Source: Chromobotia macracanthus
Taxonomy: Eukaryota; Chordata; Actinopteri; Cypriniformes; Botiidae
Length of the DNA stretch: 64,000 nucleotides
Assembly: GCA_036877525.1 (NCBI GenBank)
Contig: JAZGTH010000019.1
Coordinates: forward strand, 3,600,501 to 3,664,500
Direction: 5' to 3'
Made by a program: the position numbers and the translations under genes. Within the stretch, counting starts at the first letter, position 1. Each line of letters starts with the position of its first letter. The notes beneath the pieces were generated by a model. The model did not search any database. It worked only from the letters and a program-made list of their open reading frames with translations, and had not been told where the DNA came from. Of this stretch, positions 22,665 through 46,140 are shown piece after piece.

Positions 22665-25600
22665 ATGGCCTTATTAACTCCTCTGTTAGCGTTTCTGTAT
22701 CATTTGCCACAGGTTTACAAATGGCTACTGAAACCGTACTACATAGCCTCGCTTTTAATGTCAGTCGCGTTCCTGATGATCCGCAAAACGCCGGGGATTT
22801 GTGAACATTTGTCGACGCAACGGGAGGATGGAAATCCATGCGATTTCGACTGGGTTCGTATAAATCAGACCTTTGAGCATGTAACAGCAGGGGATAACAA
22901 ACAAAACGAAAGAATGAAGGCGATAGACAGCAGATGATGGACGGCAGATATGAAATGAATGTTATGTTGTGCATATGTTCGCAACCTGTGAAAAACGTTT
23001 ATTAAAACGTTTATTAAACTGTTCTGCCTAGCACGTGCATGTACGTGCATAATATGGACATATAACATCTGAAGTGTTTTGATAAACGTTTTGTTTTATT
23101 TTTACAGAGAGAGGTAGAGATACTGATGTTTTTGAGTGCTATAGTGATGATGAAGAACAGAAGAGCAAGTAAGTGTTCTGTCAGCTTCTGTGCATTTTTT
23201 CCGCCTTTGCAATCCATATTTATTGACATTCAAAAGTAAAAATCTTGCTGTGTGTATAAATGGCCTAAGTGAAGGTTTGTTTATACCTGACACATTTTGG
23301 CGATTGTGAGTTGTGTCCTCTGTGATGGTTGTTGTGTTAACTGTTGAATCACTTTTCCTTTGTCATTTTATGTTTGTTTCTTCCCCCTCCAGCTTTGTCT
23401 GTCAAGTTACAGCATTAAGTTAATATTCTTATATCACCACCTGAAAGAAAGTGCTGTTTTTTATTCATCTAAGATGTTATCTTTTTGTTAAGATGTTATC
23501 TTTTTGTATGCCATCTCCATGTAAGCTGGAATGGCATATCTTGCTTAATGATGTTGTAGTTTTATTGTTTCAGTCACCTTTTTTTTCATAAACCTACTAT
23601 AAACCTAGTATGCCTGATTAGTCTTATTAATATACATCTCACAAATTATTTGCAATAATGCCATGCATTGTTTTGTCTGACATTTGTTCTGTATTTTATT
23701 ATCATTTTTTTATTATATGTAAAGCTGCTTTGAAGCAATGTAACGTTGTAAAAAGCATTATATAAATAAAACTGAATTGAATATTTGTGCTCAACTGCAC
23801 ATCTAAGACTGAATATAAAAAGTTGATATATCCTATATTTAATATTTCTTTTTCTCTTTTCCCCTCCACAGTTACTGTTGAGCAGCATGTGGGCAACATT
23901 ATACTTTTTTGTAAAGTGGCAAATGTGATTCTGTTCTTCAGACTGGACATTCGCTTGGGGCTACTCTACTTGACCCTGTGCATTGGTCAGTATTTATGAT
24001 CTCTTCAAAAAATCATTACTGCACCACCAAAGTCACCTAAGAGATGGTTAACATGGCATAATAGTTGTTATTCTGAGCTCTAATGCTCTCTTATGCCTGA
24101 TACAGTTTTCCTGATGACCTGCAAACCTCCTATCTACATGGGCCCAGAGTACATCAAGTACTTTAATGACAAAACCATTGATGTAAGTATGTTTCAGATT
24201 ATATAGGGCTTCAGGTTTTTAGTCAATATAACAACATCAAGTTGACTTCTGTAGTTGTTAATAAGCAAAGCTAGTATTTTAGACACTAACCCACACACCT
24301 AACCTTCAAGACTAAGTTTAATCAATAAAATTAGATGTTAGCTAATAAGAGATCCAACATGTAAGCCATCTAAGATCTGATAACTTGTGCTCACTAATGC
24401 AATACCTTCTAAATGTCCTGGAGTATTTGTGTTGAGATATGAATGATAATCGTGTACTATTGCTGCTTTCTAGACCTAACATTGGAATAGCAATCCATTG
24501 TAGGTTTATACCCCCACATTATTTGGCTCTTTGTTAGCCATATTTGTAGTTAAGCATTATCTTTACTACTGCCTTTAGGCTGGTGTGTATATATTACCAC
24601 AGCTGTAACTGTTTGGTTAATGTTAGTGAGTACAGAAGCTCATTGTTCTTGTATGTAGGAGGAGTTGGAGAAGGACCACAGGGTGACCTGGATTGTGGAG
24701 TTTTTTGCTAATTGGTCACCAGAATGTCAATCTTTCGCCTCGGTCTATGCTGACCTCTCCTTAAAGTAAGAATATTGCTCTTAATGCACAGAAAGAACAC
24801 AGACCAGCTGCTCACCAGATTCTTTGAACTTAAGTGCTACAGATTGTTACTGCATCTTGTTTGGGTAGTTGTTTTGAGACATTCTTATTTTATTTCAAAA
24901 AGGTACAACTGTGCAGGGCTGAAATTTGGCAAAGTGGACATTGGTCGCTATGGTGAAGTTTCTAAGAAGTAAGTTTTCCTGCTGTTTTATAGTAGATTTA
25001 GTATGCTGAGCTGAGTTTGACAGATACAGTCATTCCGACAATGTGCTATAACCTTCTAATTTATCTCAGGTATAAGGTCAGCACATCTCCTCTCTCAAAG
25101 CAGTTGCCCTCTCTGGTGCTTTTCCAGGGAGGAAAGGAAATTATGAGACGCCCTCAGGTGGACAAGAAGGGAAGGGCAGTGTCATGGACCTTTACAGAGG
25201 TGAAGCTTACTCACATATTGTGTTACATGTGCTGAAAGTAATTATTAAATTAATTGTAAATATTATTAGCGATAATTGCATACGATTTGTGCTAAGAACA
25301 TGATGCCTTAAACCGTGTTGGTTGTGCAATCACTTTGCTCAGTGATCAGGCTTGTGGTAGGGACCAGAATATTAAAGGGAAATGGGGCTGGGCATCATGA
25401 TGATAAATAAAGAACTAGAATAATGACGGCATAACAAAGCAAATTATGCTTGCTTCATTTACCAAAACTATCAACCTAAAATTATGCATCTTGTCAACAC
25501 AGTGTTTATTTTGTCGATTTGTAGGAAAACATTATTCGTGAGTTTAACCTCAATGAGCTGTATCAGAAGTCAAAGAAGCTCGGTAAGACCAAAGGAGAGA

Positions 25601-25707
25601 AGATGGAGAAGTCCATAGAATCTGTGTTTTCCCCTGTGCCTGAAGAGGAGGAACCCGAGGCTGAAACCATCAGCGCGATAGACACAGAGAGCAAGAAGGA
25701 CAAATAG
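22665..25707 (+). CDS. tmx2: Thioredoxin-related transmembrane protein 2
   Basis: ER and mitochondria-associated-membrane protein of the PDI family. Exons: 22665-22853, 23108-23168, 23872-23985, 24106-24182, 24659-24765, 24903-24968, 25070-25199, 25525-25707. The product is 308 aa (human 296). Signatures are MALLTPLLAFLYHLPQVYKW (signal-like N-terminus), QREDGNPCDFDW, VEQHVGNIILFCKVANVILF, and MGPEYIKYFNDKTIDEELEK. The thioredoxin fold begins at TWIVEFFANWSPEC. The catalytic pair is SPEC rather than CxxC, as the family normally has SNDC. The cis-Pro loop is YKVSTSPLSKQLPSL, and a C-terminal KKDK serves as the ER-retrieval signal. It shares a promoter with med19. Confidence 0.96.
23640..23772 (+). 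repeat. Dispersed retroelement 3'-tail repeat, copy 2
   Basis: Contains tgtaaagctgctttgaagca and the tail gcattatataaataaaactg. It is the inverted counterpart of 5408-5560 and sits in tmx2 intron 2. Confidence 0.65.
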
Positions 25708-26094
25708 ACTGTGCATGCGTTGCTAAGAACACCTGTGATGTCACAATGGGACTGCTGGATGTGGATGTTTTGCTAATATCCAGTTTGCAGAGACAAAGTT
25801 TGTACGTAGTTGAATGAACAGAATGGCTTTTTTGTATGCCCAATGGATTTTAATTTAATAGCTAAATTGGACCAATAATATAGTAAATTATTAAATATTC
25901 ATATAATTTCATACACATTTAATAATCACAAATATACTGGACACAGTATACTCGGACGTGAGCTGAACAGGACAAGGATGATTCTGTTGCTGTCAGGGGT
26001 GTCATTTTAATTAAAAACAAAGTTAAACATTTGACACCTACCTCTAGTATGGTAATAATTATAGTGGGTTTTTTTTTAATTAAAGGGTTAAAAT

Positions 26095-26160
26095 GTTCCT
26101 CAGGCTCCATTGGTAGAGCTCTGCTTTAACAGTTGTGGGTTTGGTCCCAGGAAACACGAA
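26095..26160 (+). mobile_element. tRNA-derived SINE fragment in tmx2 3'UTR
   Basis: The stretch ccattggtagagctctgc followed by gttgtgggtttggtcccagg keeps degenerate A- and B-box regions like the SINE heads common in cyprinids. It lacks a foldable full cloverleaf, so it is not called as a tRNA gene. Confidence 0.5.
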
Positions 26161-26514
26161 CTGAAAAAAATTTAAACATTAAATGTCATAAATTCATATC
26201 ATGACTATCTTTCACAGAATGTGTGCAAGCTGAATTGTTCCAATGAATTCCATTGATACTGTTCTTTTGGGTCCAGTAATAGAAAATTCAGCTGTTACCG
26301 TAGAACCGTAAACTGTAACTGTACATTCTGTTAATTGTATTTGTGCAGAATGATAAATGCTTGTTAACATTTAATTTTACACTGACAGGCACAAAAGAAA
26401 GCTGCAGGCAGTTATTTCAACCTACAACCTTTTCTGTTGCTGTTGGAAGTTGTATAGTTATTATATATGACAAAGTGCTTTGAGTGGTTGTGGATGGATG
26501 CTTTTTGTCATTAA

Positions 26515-26520
26515 AATAAA
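26515..26520 (+). terminator. tmx2: tmx2 polyadenylation signal AATAAA
   Basis: Canonical hexamer followed by the T/G-rich cgttctgttttgtgt. Confidence 0.65.
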
Positions 26521-26535
26521 ACTACAACGTTCTGT

Positions 26536-26945
26536 TTTGTGTAGTTTATGAAGTTTATCTACTGGCTTCAAATTGTGTTTGTGAGGTGAGGGGGTGACTT
26601 GTTCTAATCCCCGTAGTTTAATATTTTGTGGTCTAATCCAATGACATTGGTCAAATCTTTTACATTTGTGGCAACTTAGGAGGGAACTGCATATTAAGTA
26701 TGTGCTACTGCCACAAGAGAGAAGTCTATATTTTTAGGTTCTCCAGGCTCTAGGGATGTTTTTTAAATGATGCAACCTTTCTCGAAACAAGACAAAATAC
26801 TTTGTCTACATGTGTTTAACATCTGCACTAACAGGCTTTCTGTTCAGAAATGAAAAACATTCAAGCACATTAAATTTTAGTACCCAAGTTTTCTCACCAA
26901 CCTCATAAACATGACAAAAAGCACACCACAAAGGGTGAAATCAAA
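26536..26945. other. Short convergent intergenic gap, tmx2 / zdhhc5
   Basis: No gene or recognisable repeat was seen. It separates the 3' ends of two tail-to-tail genes. Confidence 0.5.
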
Positions 26946-28377
26946 TACACAACTGATTTAAAGAGTTTATTACCAATGTGCAACCACACACATTCACGCA
27001 TACACATTTTCACAACCAAGTTCACTCACACTGAACTATACAGTACACGTTCTTTTCCCTCCCTCCCTCAGTCCATGTTTTGATCCTAAATGTTTCTATA
27101 ATCAATATTCACTGGCTGTCGTATTGGCCATCAACACAACCCTGATGTAAATGCTGCTCAATACCCCTGACAAAATACACAATGACTGAAATGACCTGCA
27201 AAATCTCAATCTTTTTTTGAATGTAATAAGTACAAATTAAATATTAAAAATTAAAAGGCGTTTTGCGGTTTCATAATGTCAGCTATCTTCCTCTGATTGG
27301 TTCCACTGCCATCCAATCACAGAGCACTGGAATGGTACTTCACCATTCTGTGGCACTGAGCAGCAAGCTGTGAATTCTACTTGGATGGCTAGTCAAGGCC
27401 ACCAGGAAGATTTGCCTCTTGTGCTAGTAAAAAAAAAACATACCAAAGAGGCAGATAATCAATGTTCACAGGATAGACCTGTGAATAATGTCCCACAGAT
27501 TAGGCGCCACTGCATTAAATGCATTTTAATGCTACAAGTGACCCTATGTGCATGACCATGATTACTGGCTGATTATTGGTTTCCCAGCCTCCTCTTTGGC
27601 AGGAGTAGCCACCAGCTCTTTATCCCACTACATGACTCAATGAATGTCCATAGAGATGAAATCTCATGAGCCACTATAGAAAAAACATTTTTGATCATAT
27701 CAATATTTATAAAGTCATAAAAAACAACATTTTAAAAATTAAATAAAAATGTTTTATCCTTGATTTCCAAGGCCACTGCTCTGAAAACACTATGTTGAAA
27801 AGGCTATTGTCGTTTAAATAATGCATTAGGCCATTTCTTTAACTCTACTGTTTCGTTTTCCTGGTGCTGATTGGATACAGTTGCATCACTGTCACATGCC
27901 AATCACATTGGTCTGAAATGGCTACTTCAGGTCCCCTTAAAAAATATTAAATTCCACTCTGTAAAGAAATGTTGAATTTTTTTTTCTCTGTACAGAACAA
28001 ATTTACACATTTATGTTGAATAGAAATCTTTTTTCTTCTTGTGATGTACTGAAAAGGTACGAAGGCAATCCAGTCCTTTGCCGTATGCATTGAAGCTCCA
28101 TACTGGTGAGGAGTCTTGTTTAGGTCTCAAAAAGGACCAATCACACTATGTCAAGGCTGAATGACAACACGCCCCCTCCTCCACCTCCTCCACATCAAAT
28201 CTAACCAAAACCTGCTAGATATCCTTTTGATAAAGTTAAAAGCTGGTCTGAAATGCATAATTTTTTTCAAATTTTCTCTGTGGGCACCTAAATGTCCGAA
28301 ATACAATTTTTCCGACAGCAAGAACATGAGTCCATGTCTCCGTTCTCGACAGAACACAGTCAAAGTAGCTGCTCATC
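26946..28377 (-). other. zdhhc5: zdhhc5 3'UTR
   Basis: Extends from the TGA at 28380-28378 to a - strand AATAAA at 26971-26966. No coding potential. The extent is inferred from that signal alone. Confidence 0.5.
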
Positions 28378-38375
<9,998 letters not shown>

Positions 38376-41310
38376 CACCCAGGGGGCAGGATGGCAGCTC
38401 GCCCCACTAAATGATCTGTTTGTGAGTGTGGTTGTGATGAGCCAGCACAAACGTACAGCCTAAGGGAGAAGTCGTCGTCCTTTCAGCATTATATGAAAAG
38501 GCCACGACATGAACATAGTTTCAATACTAAAAGGATCCTCCTCAAAAGAAAATAAAATAGACAAACTAAAGCAAAAGATAAAAATAGAACTAAAAAAAAG
38601 TAGCAAACTAAGGAAGTTTTAGAAATTCTTGTGCGAAAATTTCTGAGGATGGTATCTGGGCACTATGACTTACAAACAAATTAAAAATTAAATATCAATT
38701 AAATATCGTAAAGCATAGCACCGCTTATTTGGTCATGCACTGAAAAGCATAAAATGTGAATGCAAAGATTTGCAAAGATAGCAAGACGTCCTTCTTGTAA
38801 AACAAGTCTAAGAAATGTTTAGACTTCTTTGAATTTTGGCTAGCCATATGTTTACAAAAAAACAAATCAGGTTAAGTATGACAAACTGAAAAATGTCCAA
38901 ACAGTTTCACAGCGGAAATCCAACTAATCATTAAAAAAATAAACACAACAAAATTAGAAAGATTTGGTGTTAAAGTATGAAATAAAGAGGTAGAGGAGAG
39001 CTGTTCATAAAATGTTTGTTCCTTTTGCAACTGTTGATGAACGTTTAATAAATGAATATTCTTTGAGCTGTATGTTTATGATAAACTCTGATAAATCTCT
39101 TTACTTGGTTATAATATATTTTAAAGCATTGCTGATTATCTTCGGCAGCAGAAAGGCTAAGTTGGGAAATACGTTTTTGTGCAGTTCAGTTTTAAAGGTA
39201 GTAAAGATAATGAGGGAATTAGATGGCAGTCACAACTGTTGGATGTCTTCCCCCACCATCCACATTATCAGAAAACACAGAAATGTCTCTCCTTCATTTC
39301 AACCACAGCGTGCTACATTGAACCCTGGGAAATGGAATCTGAAGTGTTTCTCTCCCGAGTCGCAGCATTGCTGATTCACCGGTGACAATGAGCTATGCAC
39401 AACTAGCCAGAAAATCGTCAAAACAAATCAGTAGGCCTTCAGCTTCAGGCCCACATCTTGCATGGCTGATTAGATTAAGATCTCTGTCTTTTCATTAAAA
39501 GAGTCCTGAAATGAGTGGAATGTTTTACAAGGCTAAAAAAAGTGAGAAGAGCAGAACTTAGCTCATACGCATTCCCACGCATCAACAAAAATTTGGATTG
39601 TGGAGTGATTACAAAATGAAGATGCTGGAAGCAGGAGAAATAGAATCCCAGGATGCTCAGGTGATAATATGGCCCTTAGAGGAGACAAAGATGATAGAAT
39701 TGAAAAGCAAAGGTTGACTTTAGATACTTTAAGGATCTCCTTATGTGTGTATAAGTGAGCGCATCAGGCCCAGCTGACATCTATTAGCAGATGAGGCGGC
39801 ATTACATAAGGGTCTCCGGTGGACGCGGTCTCAAGGGATTGTCCTTAGCCATGCCTACACTTCCCTCTCTGACTGTGTGGAGCTCTCTCTTCTGTCAGAA
39901 GATCATATGCACACAGAGTTAGCACGCATCGGTCCTCTGATCTAATGATGGGTCCTTCTAGTGGGCGTGCTGGAGAGAGTACTTAAGAATGGAAATAAAC
40001 TGCACCTGAAAAATACAAAGGACAGAAAATTAGGCTTGTGAGCCAACATTAGACATCAACTATTCAAGCAGAATTATTCAGACACTCTAAAGCATCCATT
40101 TTATAGTATATGTTATAATAGACTATGCATTCTTTTTGTAATTAACATCATTAACCCACGTATAACCCATAATATAGATAGGCAACTTTTCATCTGGTAG
40201 CACTGATGCTCCTAACTACAAAAATTTAGGAGCGTCCACTGAAAATAAAGGAGCACCACACCACAAAGTCATTCAGTAGTAACAGGGCACACAAAACACC
40301 TCTGTAATGCACTGTATGAAGGGCCTGAAATTACGGGGGATTCCCCATAAATAACCCTTATGGGGGATTTATTCAATTTGTGAGGGACCTGTAGAAAGAC
40401 TATATACAGAATGTGAAGCTGATGTCACACTGTGTTGAATTTTGGCTAAATGTTTTGTTTGCTAAACAATGTTATACAGGAGACACATAAGATGTGTAAG
40501 GTATATAAAAACATAAACAGGTTTTAATAAAGAATAAGTATGAATGTATATAAGAATACATTTCAGGAGCACATGCAACCATAATGGTCGCAATTCCAAG
40601 CCGTTTAGCCATGTACTTTTCCTAAGTGATTTCAGATATATTTTTTCTCTTTAATCCTTCCTTTGAGCCCAGTCTACCTTAATTACAGAGACATCTGTTG
40701 GGCAATCCCCAACCAGTTTCTTTGTCAACCTTGAAGAGATGACATCACATAAGCTTTCACTATCAAATGTATGCAAACAAACACAATAGTCTGGATGTTG
40801 AAAAGCCTCAAGGCTGTCTAACTTAGCAAGCACACACACACTGTGCTCTTACAAAGGAACATGTGTTTTTCACCAATGTAGTTCATCAAAGCAGCGAACT
40901 GGGTAGCAGCAAAGACTCAGGAATCTCATTAGATGTTCAGCTTTTATTGTTGACCAAGTAAAAACAAATTCCTGCCCAGCGTGAGTTACTAGAATCTACT
41001 GTTGCGATTCAGAAACAATTATCCTGACTCCATAAGCATGGCAAATAAATGAATACACCTTAAACAGAACTTAAAGCTTCGCATACAATATGAGTGGTGA
41101 CCATAATTCAGGAACAAAAACTGCATCTCTCTTAAAAGTTCATTTGTAGGACTACATTCGCCTCAAATTGCTGTCTTTTCGAAACATTCATAATCGTTAC
41201 TTTTGTGGCTTTGGGCACGCTTGAGTACTTAACCTTAATAATGAGTTTTTTAAATATAGATTTAGTATTTCTCCAATGTTAAACAATGTTACATATTCTT
41301 TCCCAGCCAT

Positions 41311-41349
41311 TTGGGACTCAATGGTTTGAGTCCCAAAACTCAAACCATT
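41311..41349. repeat. Two overlapping, mutually exclusive hairpins
   Basis: ttgggactcaa (41311-41321) pairs with 41326-41336. aatggtttgagt (41320-41331) pairs with 41338-41349. Both are perfect, and both use 41326-41331. Confidence 0.9.
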
Positions 41350-42842
41350 TTCTTATTTCTATCCCCCAAATTTATGTAATCATTAAAAATCTTAATGTGA
41401 ACACCAGTGGAAGACTGAATCTTAACGCATGCAAGATTTACACATTCAGATTCGTAGTATCCCTTGGGACAAATTATCTTGTAATTGAAAGACCTAGTCA
41501 GGATTCAATTGTGTAGAATGCAGTCTGCTTAAATCAAATATGGCAGCTTGTCAATAACATCACATCTGTTTTTGCTGGCGTTATGCCATCATAACTTTTA
41601 GTCATGAGACCAGCAAGAAACAAATGGGATTTGATGTAATCGAAATGCCGCCATATTTCAATTTGAGAAAAATTGGAGAAAAAAGAAAACAAGGACTGTT
41701 GGCTTGTAGACACAGATTTGAAAATGTCTGATCCTACAATCCAAACACTTTCTCTCTTCTTAATAACCTGTGTCAACCACAGGATTAAGGTCCACTTGGT
41801 GGGGTGCAATCAGAAAATAGTTTGGCTGATATTTTGACTAGTATGTAAGACTTAAACTCAGTGTACAAGTGAGTTAATAAAAAAATATAAAAGGGAAAAC
41901 AATATAGAAAACACAAGACCAAAAAGTCAGGACCAGGGCTTAGTCATTAAGGTCTGTCTTAATTTTGTATGGTCACTGTGTCATCTTCTTAAGCCCAATT
42001 TATGACTTTGTGGTAGCACAAGCAATTTTCCAGAACTGAAGAGGAAACCTATTTGCAATGCTACATCACCTACATATTTTTATTTGCCAAAAACATACAG
42101 TATAGCATAGTACAGTACAGTCATGAAAATGAATTAAGGCTTGGCCCACAAACGACTTTCAGCCATCTTTGCTTTGATACATTTTGAGCCAATCACCTGA
42201 GCTGTAAACACCATGTGACTAATTACCCTGAAGCTGTAATGTCAGACAGTAGATGAAACAGAAAGTCAATTTCACTCTTTTAATAGCCCTTAAAAATGAG
42301 AGCAGTGGTAACACTGACTACACAGCTAGTTTCAATGAATTAACAGGCTTCATTTCTGCATGACATTGAAGTTACAACACCCAGCAGGGGCTAGTTATTG
42401 AAACCAAAACTTTAACCACTATGACATTCATAAAATCAAGTAGGTGCTACAGTTACCTGCAGTTAGACTGCATCACTATAAGAGTGTCACAGAGACAGGT
42501 GTGCTTTCTCTATTTTGGCAATACCTGTCAGGAAGTAGGAAGGTGACAAAATGCTAAATGAATTTTTAACCCGGTATTATTCAAGCTTTAAGAATTTTCC
42601 TCAAACTGTCGCAGGGCAGTAATTTCACCTGAAAAAGAAAATTTGTCTCACGGGACAATTTGCGACATTGTCCACTACAGCACCCCTTGCTGCAATGCTG
42701 AGAAGGCACAGCATGTTTGCATTATTATACATTGTGATCTAAAACATTTCACAACAAAACAGCACAAAATCAAGTTTGTATAGGTAAAAGCGATCCGCTT
42801 TTGTAACTGCACAGTGTTTCAGGTCCAAGTCACACACACTAA

Positions 42843-43353
42843 CCTGGTTTCCATTACAGTTATGCACAAAACTTTTGCAATATTTTCTAAATATCGATGA
42901 AAACTATTGCAAAACGACAGCATTTTAATGAATGGAAGTTAACAGATTAAAACTTTTTTCTCTCACGATAAGTCATACCACGACATATTTATAGAATGGT
43001 CATGTGACTTATGTACACCAGGTAGGGCTGCCAGATTTTCATGAAGAAAACCAGCCCCAAAGGAGCTCAATGACATTCCCGGGACTCACAGTCACATTCC
43101 GGGTGGAACTGCGGAATAAATTCAAACTATATGTCAGGACTTTAACCAGCATAAAATACAAGAACCCACAGCAACAGCTTAAAAGTAGCCCAATTTTGCG
43201 AGAAAGACTTACAAGTTTGCAACAACTGCCTGACAAACCACCTCATGTGAGCATGAAAGCTTTTCTTGCAATATATGGGCACTTTTACGGAATGTATGTG
43301 TTTCTATCGGATGCGTTTTCAATTGGCAATTTGAAAGTTAATGGAAACGCAGG
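42843..43353. mobile_element. MITE-like element with terminal inverted repeats
   Basis: The left end cctggtttccattacagtt and the right end aaagttaatggaaacgcagg form imperfect inverted repeats of the gtttccat/atggaaac type common in fish non-autonomous DNA transposons. No transposase frame was recognised. The boundaries are approximate. Confidence 0.4.
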
Positions 43354-43613
43354 CACTGCGTACTCCTTCCTGCACCTCACTAAACCCTCTTCATATACAT
43401 TGTCTCAATTCCTCACTGCTCCCTAACACAACAGAATGACTGAAATCTAAAGCCATGTGGCATTACACTCCCTGCTGAGGCAACCTGCATATCCCACGAT
43501 TCTTTAAATGCCTGCCAAATCCAAATGGTAACAGTTAAGCAATGCATTTACTCTCTTTGATGAGAGGAAACAGATCTGAAATAATAGAGGGTGAGGGAGG
43601 GAGGGAGTGAAAG

Positions 43614-43617
<4 letters not shown>

Positions 43618-43649
<32 letters not shown>
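43618..43649. repeat. (GA)n tract
   Basis: A GA run preceded by a gggagggagg purine stretch. Confidence 0.85.
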
Positions 43650-43651
<2 letters not shown>

Positions 43652-44570
43652 TCATATATAGCCTTTTGAACTTTCCTTTTCCAGTCTTCTCTGACACACC
43701 CCTCTGCACTCCATGGCGTTATTATAAAACAAACACAAGATCTAAGCTGGTATAGCCAGTTATGCGACATAATACAGTAGGAAAGACACTGGCACACAGC
43801 CAGCAATCGTTTAATTTTCAAGCACACGGATCATATTCTTCATTATGCGTTTTAATTATGCGTGACTCATTGGTTTTCGATAACCTAGTTAGTGCTTTGT
43901 TATGATTTCATTTTACAACAATGGTTCCTGTTTTTACTCACTGGTGACCGAAATGAAAACATGCCATTAGTAAGCAGGTGACCCTTATGTAAATACATTT
44001 CTCATATATGACTAAGACACAAAACGTGCAGAACTGAAGATCGTGAGCTTGTTATAAACGTGAGAAGATTAAAGAGCTCGGTTGGATCACGGTGCGTGGT
44101 GTTCAGCTCTTATTCTCAGGCGGTGTGTATCTTTTGGGTGTGTTGCGCTGCAGCTGCACTGTTGTCATCGGTTTAGGCCCGGACATGAATCCGCGCATCG
44201 CCGATTCGGAGCTCGGATTCGATTAAGAGGCCTCAATCGATCACCTTAGTATAACTGCCTCGCCAATCGTCATATTTAACGTTATTACCCCAAAACGCCA
44301 GTACGTGAGCGTTAATGTAAAGGGTATCTGTGGTCACCACCTTATAACACAGTTTACTCCGCAGCAAAACGAATGACAATGAACAGAAGTGGCGAAAATC
44401 GACTCCCATGTAAAGAAAACCGATTAATTGTTTGCTATGAAATCGCTCAATCGATATATAGTTCCACATTTTCCCACAACTGGGCAGGTCGATTAGCATG
44501 ACAGCTAGCATTGTATCTGCCCCTTTTAAAGTGTTCACTTTAAAATGAAACAGCATCGATGGCAACCTAC

Positions 44571-45300
44571 CTGTCACTTTATTGGCGTCGCTGGTCTGAA
44601 GGATTGGTGCATGTGGCACTGGTTATCCTCTTGAATAGATTAGATGATGGCTTTAATCTCCGTTTCAGTCTTTGGGTGGTGGGGTCTTCCCGTTCGCTCA
44701 CCTAGCCAGTTAGCTTGCGTCCAAACTACGAAGCTTTAGCCTTATTTCTGTACCCACCCAAGCATACAAATGCCTTTTAACGTATCGGCACCTTTAGGGA
44801 ATCGCCAATAATTTGTGTAAAGACTATTTTGTGTCGCGATATCCTGATAAAGCAAATGTAGCTTACGGCTAACGTCAGAATAAACGTATTGCAACCAGCT
44901 CAGCGCGGCGGCACGAGCTCTATTCCATCTCCACGAGCCTCTCAGAAGGGCCTGACGTCTCCGCCCTCCCGTGAGCTCATTTGCTGGACTGGCTGTCGAT
45001 CACACCGTGGCGACCAATGACAAGTCGCAGGAGCGTATTTGACCGGACGTGTCAAATCTCAGGTGTTGATGACAGAGTTGGACGTCTTTATTGTACTCGC
45101 TATCTGCAGGAGTGGCTCGATCGAGCAAGGCTAATAAAAGGTTCATGCTTTCTAAACAGTAAACGAGGGTTTATACTTTTAGACAGCTTAATGAAGGATT
45201 GCGAGACTGGCTAAACGCTTGCGTTGCGCTGAGGATTAACGGGACAGACGGAGTTTTACGGATAAGCCACCGCCCCCCAATATCCCCACAATCTGACCAA
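44571..45300 (-). promoter_or_regulatory. zdhhc5: zdhhc5 5' noncoding exon and CpG-rich promoter
   Basis: A good donor, AAGTGACAG|gtaggt, lies at 44571 on the - strand. The sequence to its right (44640-45300) is the richest in CG dinucleotides and GC for several kb (cagcgcggcggcacgagctc, cgtggcgacc). The exon contains a short upstream ORF (ATGCACC.. to TGA). This fits a 5'UTR exon spliced to 38460. The start site is not defined, and the link to zdhhc5 is inferred from position and strand. Confidence 0.5.
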
Positions 45301-45734
45301 CATCTGTCCCACTAAACCAAATAACACAAATCTACGGCTCTGTTTACAACACATATAGGCTAAACACGCTGGTAGATGCCCGTGTCACCGTAGTTTCCTG
45401 TAAAACATACAGGAAGCGTCAATGCCCTGAAATGCCATATGATAACAATAAATCAAAGTGTGAAAAAATAAAATGTTTGATCATGGTGTATTAAACACCA
45501 TTTCCCCTAAAATTCAACATAAGCTTAATAGCCGCGGCTGTACAAACTGAGGCAAAATAAATAATTCACTGAGGATTCTCAGACAATAAAACATCATATT
45601 GTAAAAGCTCAGTGTTTCTTAAAGCCAAAAAGAAAATCAAAGCCTGGTCATTTAATAAAAGACGTTTCTTGTGCTGAACGTAATGCACTAGCCTCACTGT
45701 TGTAGGTTCAAATGGGCAGCACAGTAAACGCATT

Positions 45735-46140
45735 AATGGGATAGTTCACCCCAATATGAAAATTTGCTGTTAATTTACTCACCCTCAGGCCAGGAAAGGT
45801 GTAGGTTACATTTTCCTTTATATAAACAATAAAGATGTGTAGAAACCGTTGTTCTTTCTCATTCATAGAAAGGTAAAGGCAGATAGAGATAACCGAATTA
45901 ATCCCCATGGCTTCTGGTGGTATTCTGAAGTCTTATATCTTGCAGATTATATATTATGATACTAGATAATATATCACGTTACATTACATTTAGAACACTG
46001 TACATTTTTGGTTAAAATTGGTTAAAATGGTTAAAATTGCTTCAAAAATGTCAAATTCAAAACGTTTCTCCAGTTGTGTTATAAAAATATAAAAGCGTAA
46101 GGTTTGAAATGGGGTGAGTAAAAATTTACAGAATTTCCTT
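45735..46140. mobile_element. Degenerate gggatagttcaccc cypriniform repeat
   Basis: The left end is aatgggatagttcacccc, then tttactcaccctcaggc. The right end contains ggggtgagtaaaaatttaca, the usual inverted counterpart. Internally it is heavily mutated. Confidence 0.6.

Larger units (their letters stand above)
25708..26535 (+). other. tmx2: tmx2 3'UTR
   Basis: Follows the TAG at 25705-25707 and runs to an AATAAA at 26515-26520. It contains a tRNA-derived SINE scrap at about 26095-26160. Confidence 0.6.
38376..44570 (-). other. zdhhc5: zdhhc5 first intron and end of its 5'UTR
   Basis: The coding exon 1 continues as 5'UTR to the acceptor cccttag| at 38460. The rest is a 6-kb intron. A second acceptor-like site (gtatttttcag|GTGCAG, exon side 40005) could define an alternative noncoding exon, but no matching donor was convincing. 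The intron contains the overlapping hairpins at 41311-41349 and a MITE-like element at 42843-43353. No other gene was supported. Confidence 0.55.

Noticed and set aside
26095..26160. Possible tRNA gene
   Set aside because: Only degenerate A/B boxes are present. The stem halves do not pair and it sits in a 3'UTR, so it is treated as a SINE fragment.
43004..43426. 140-codon open frame on the + strand
   Set aside because: It lies inside the MITE-like element at 42843-43353, has no recognisable domain or splice context, and reads as repeat-derived sequence.
44233..44619. 128-codon open frame on the - strand near the zdhhc5 promoter
   Set aside because: It overlaps the probable 5'UTR exon and donor at 44571. 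The composition is unlike a protein family, and the frame is more likely chance in the promoter region.
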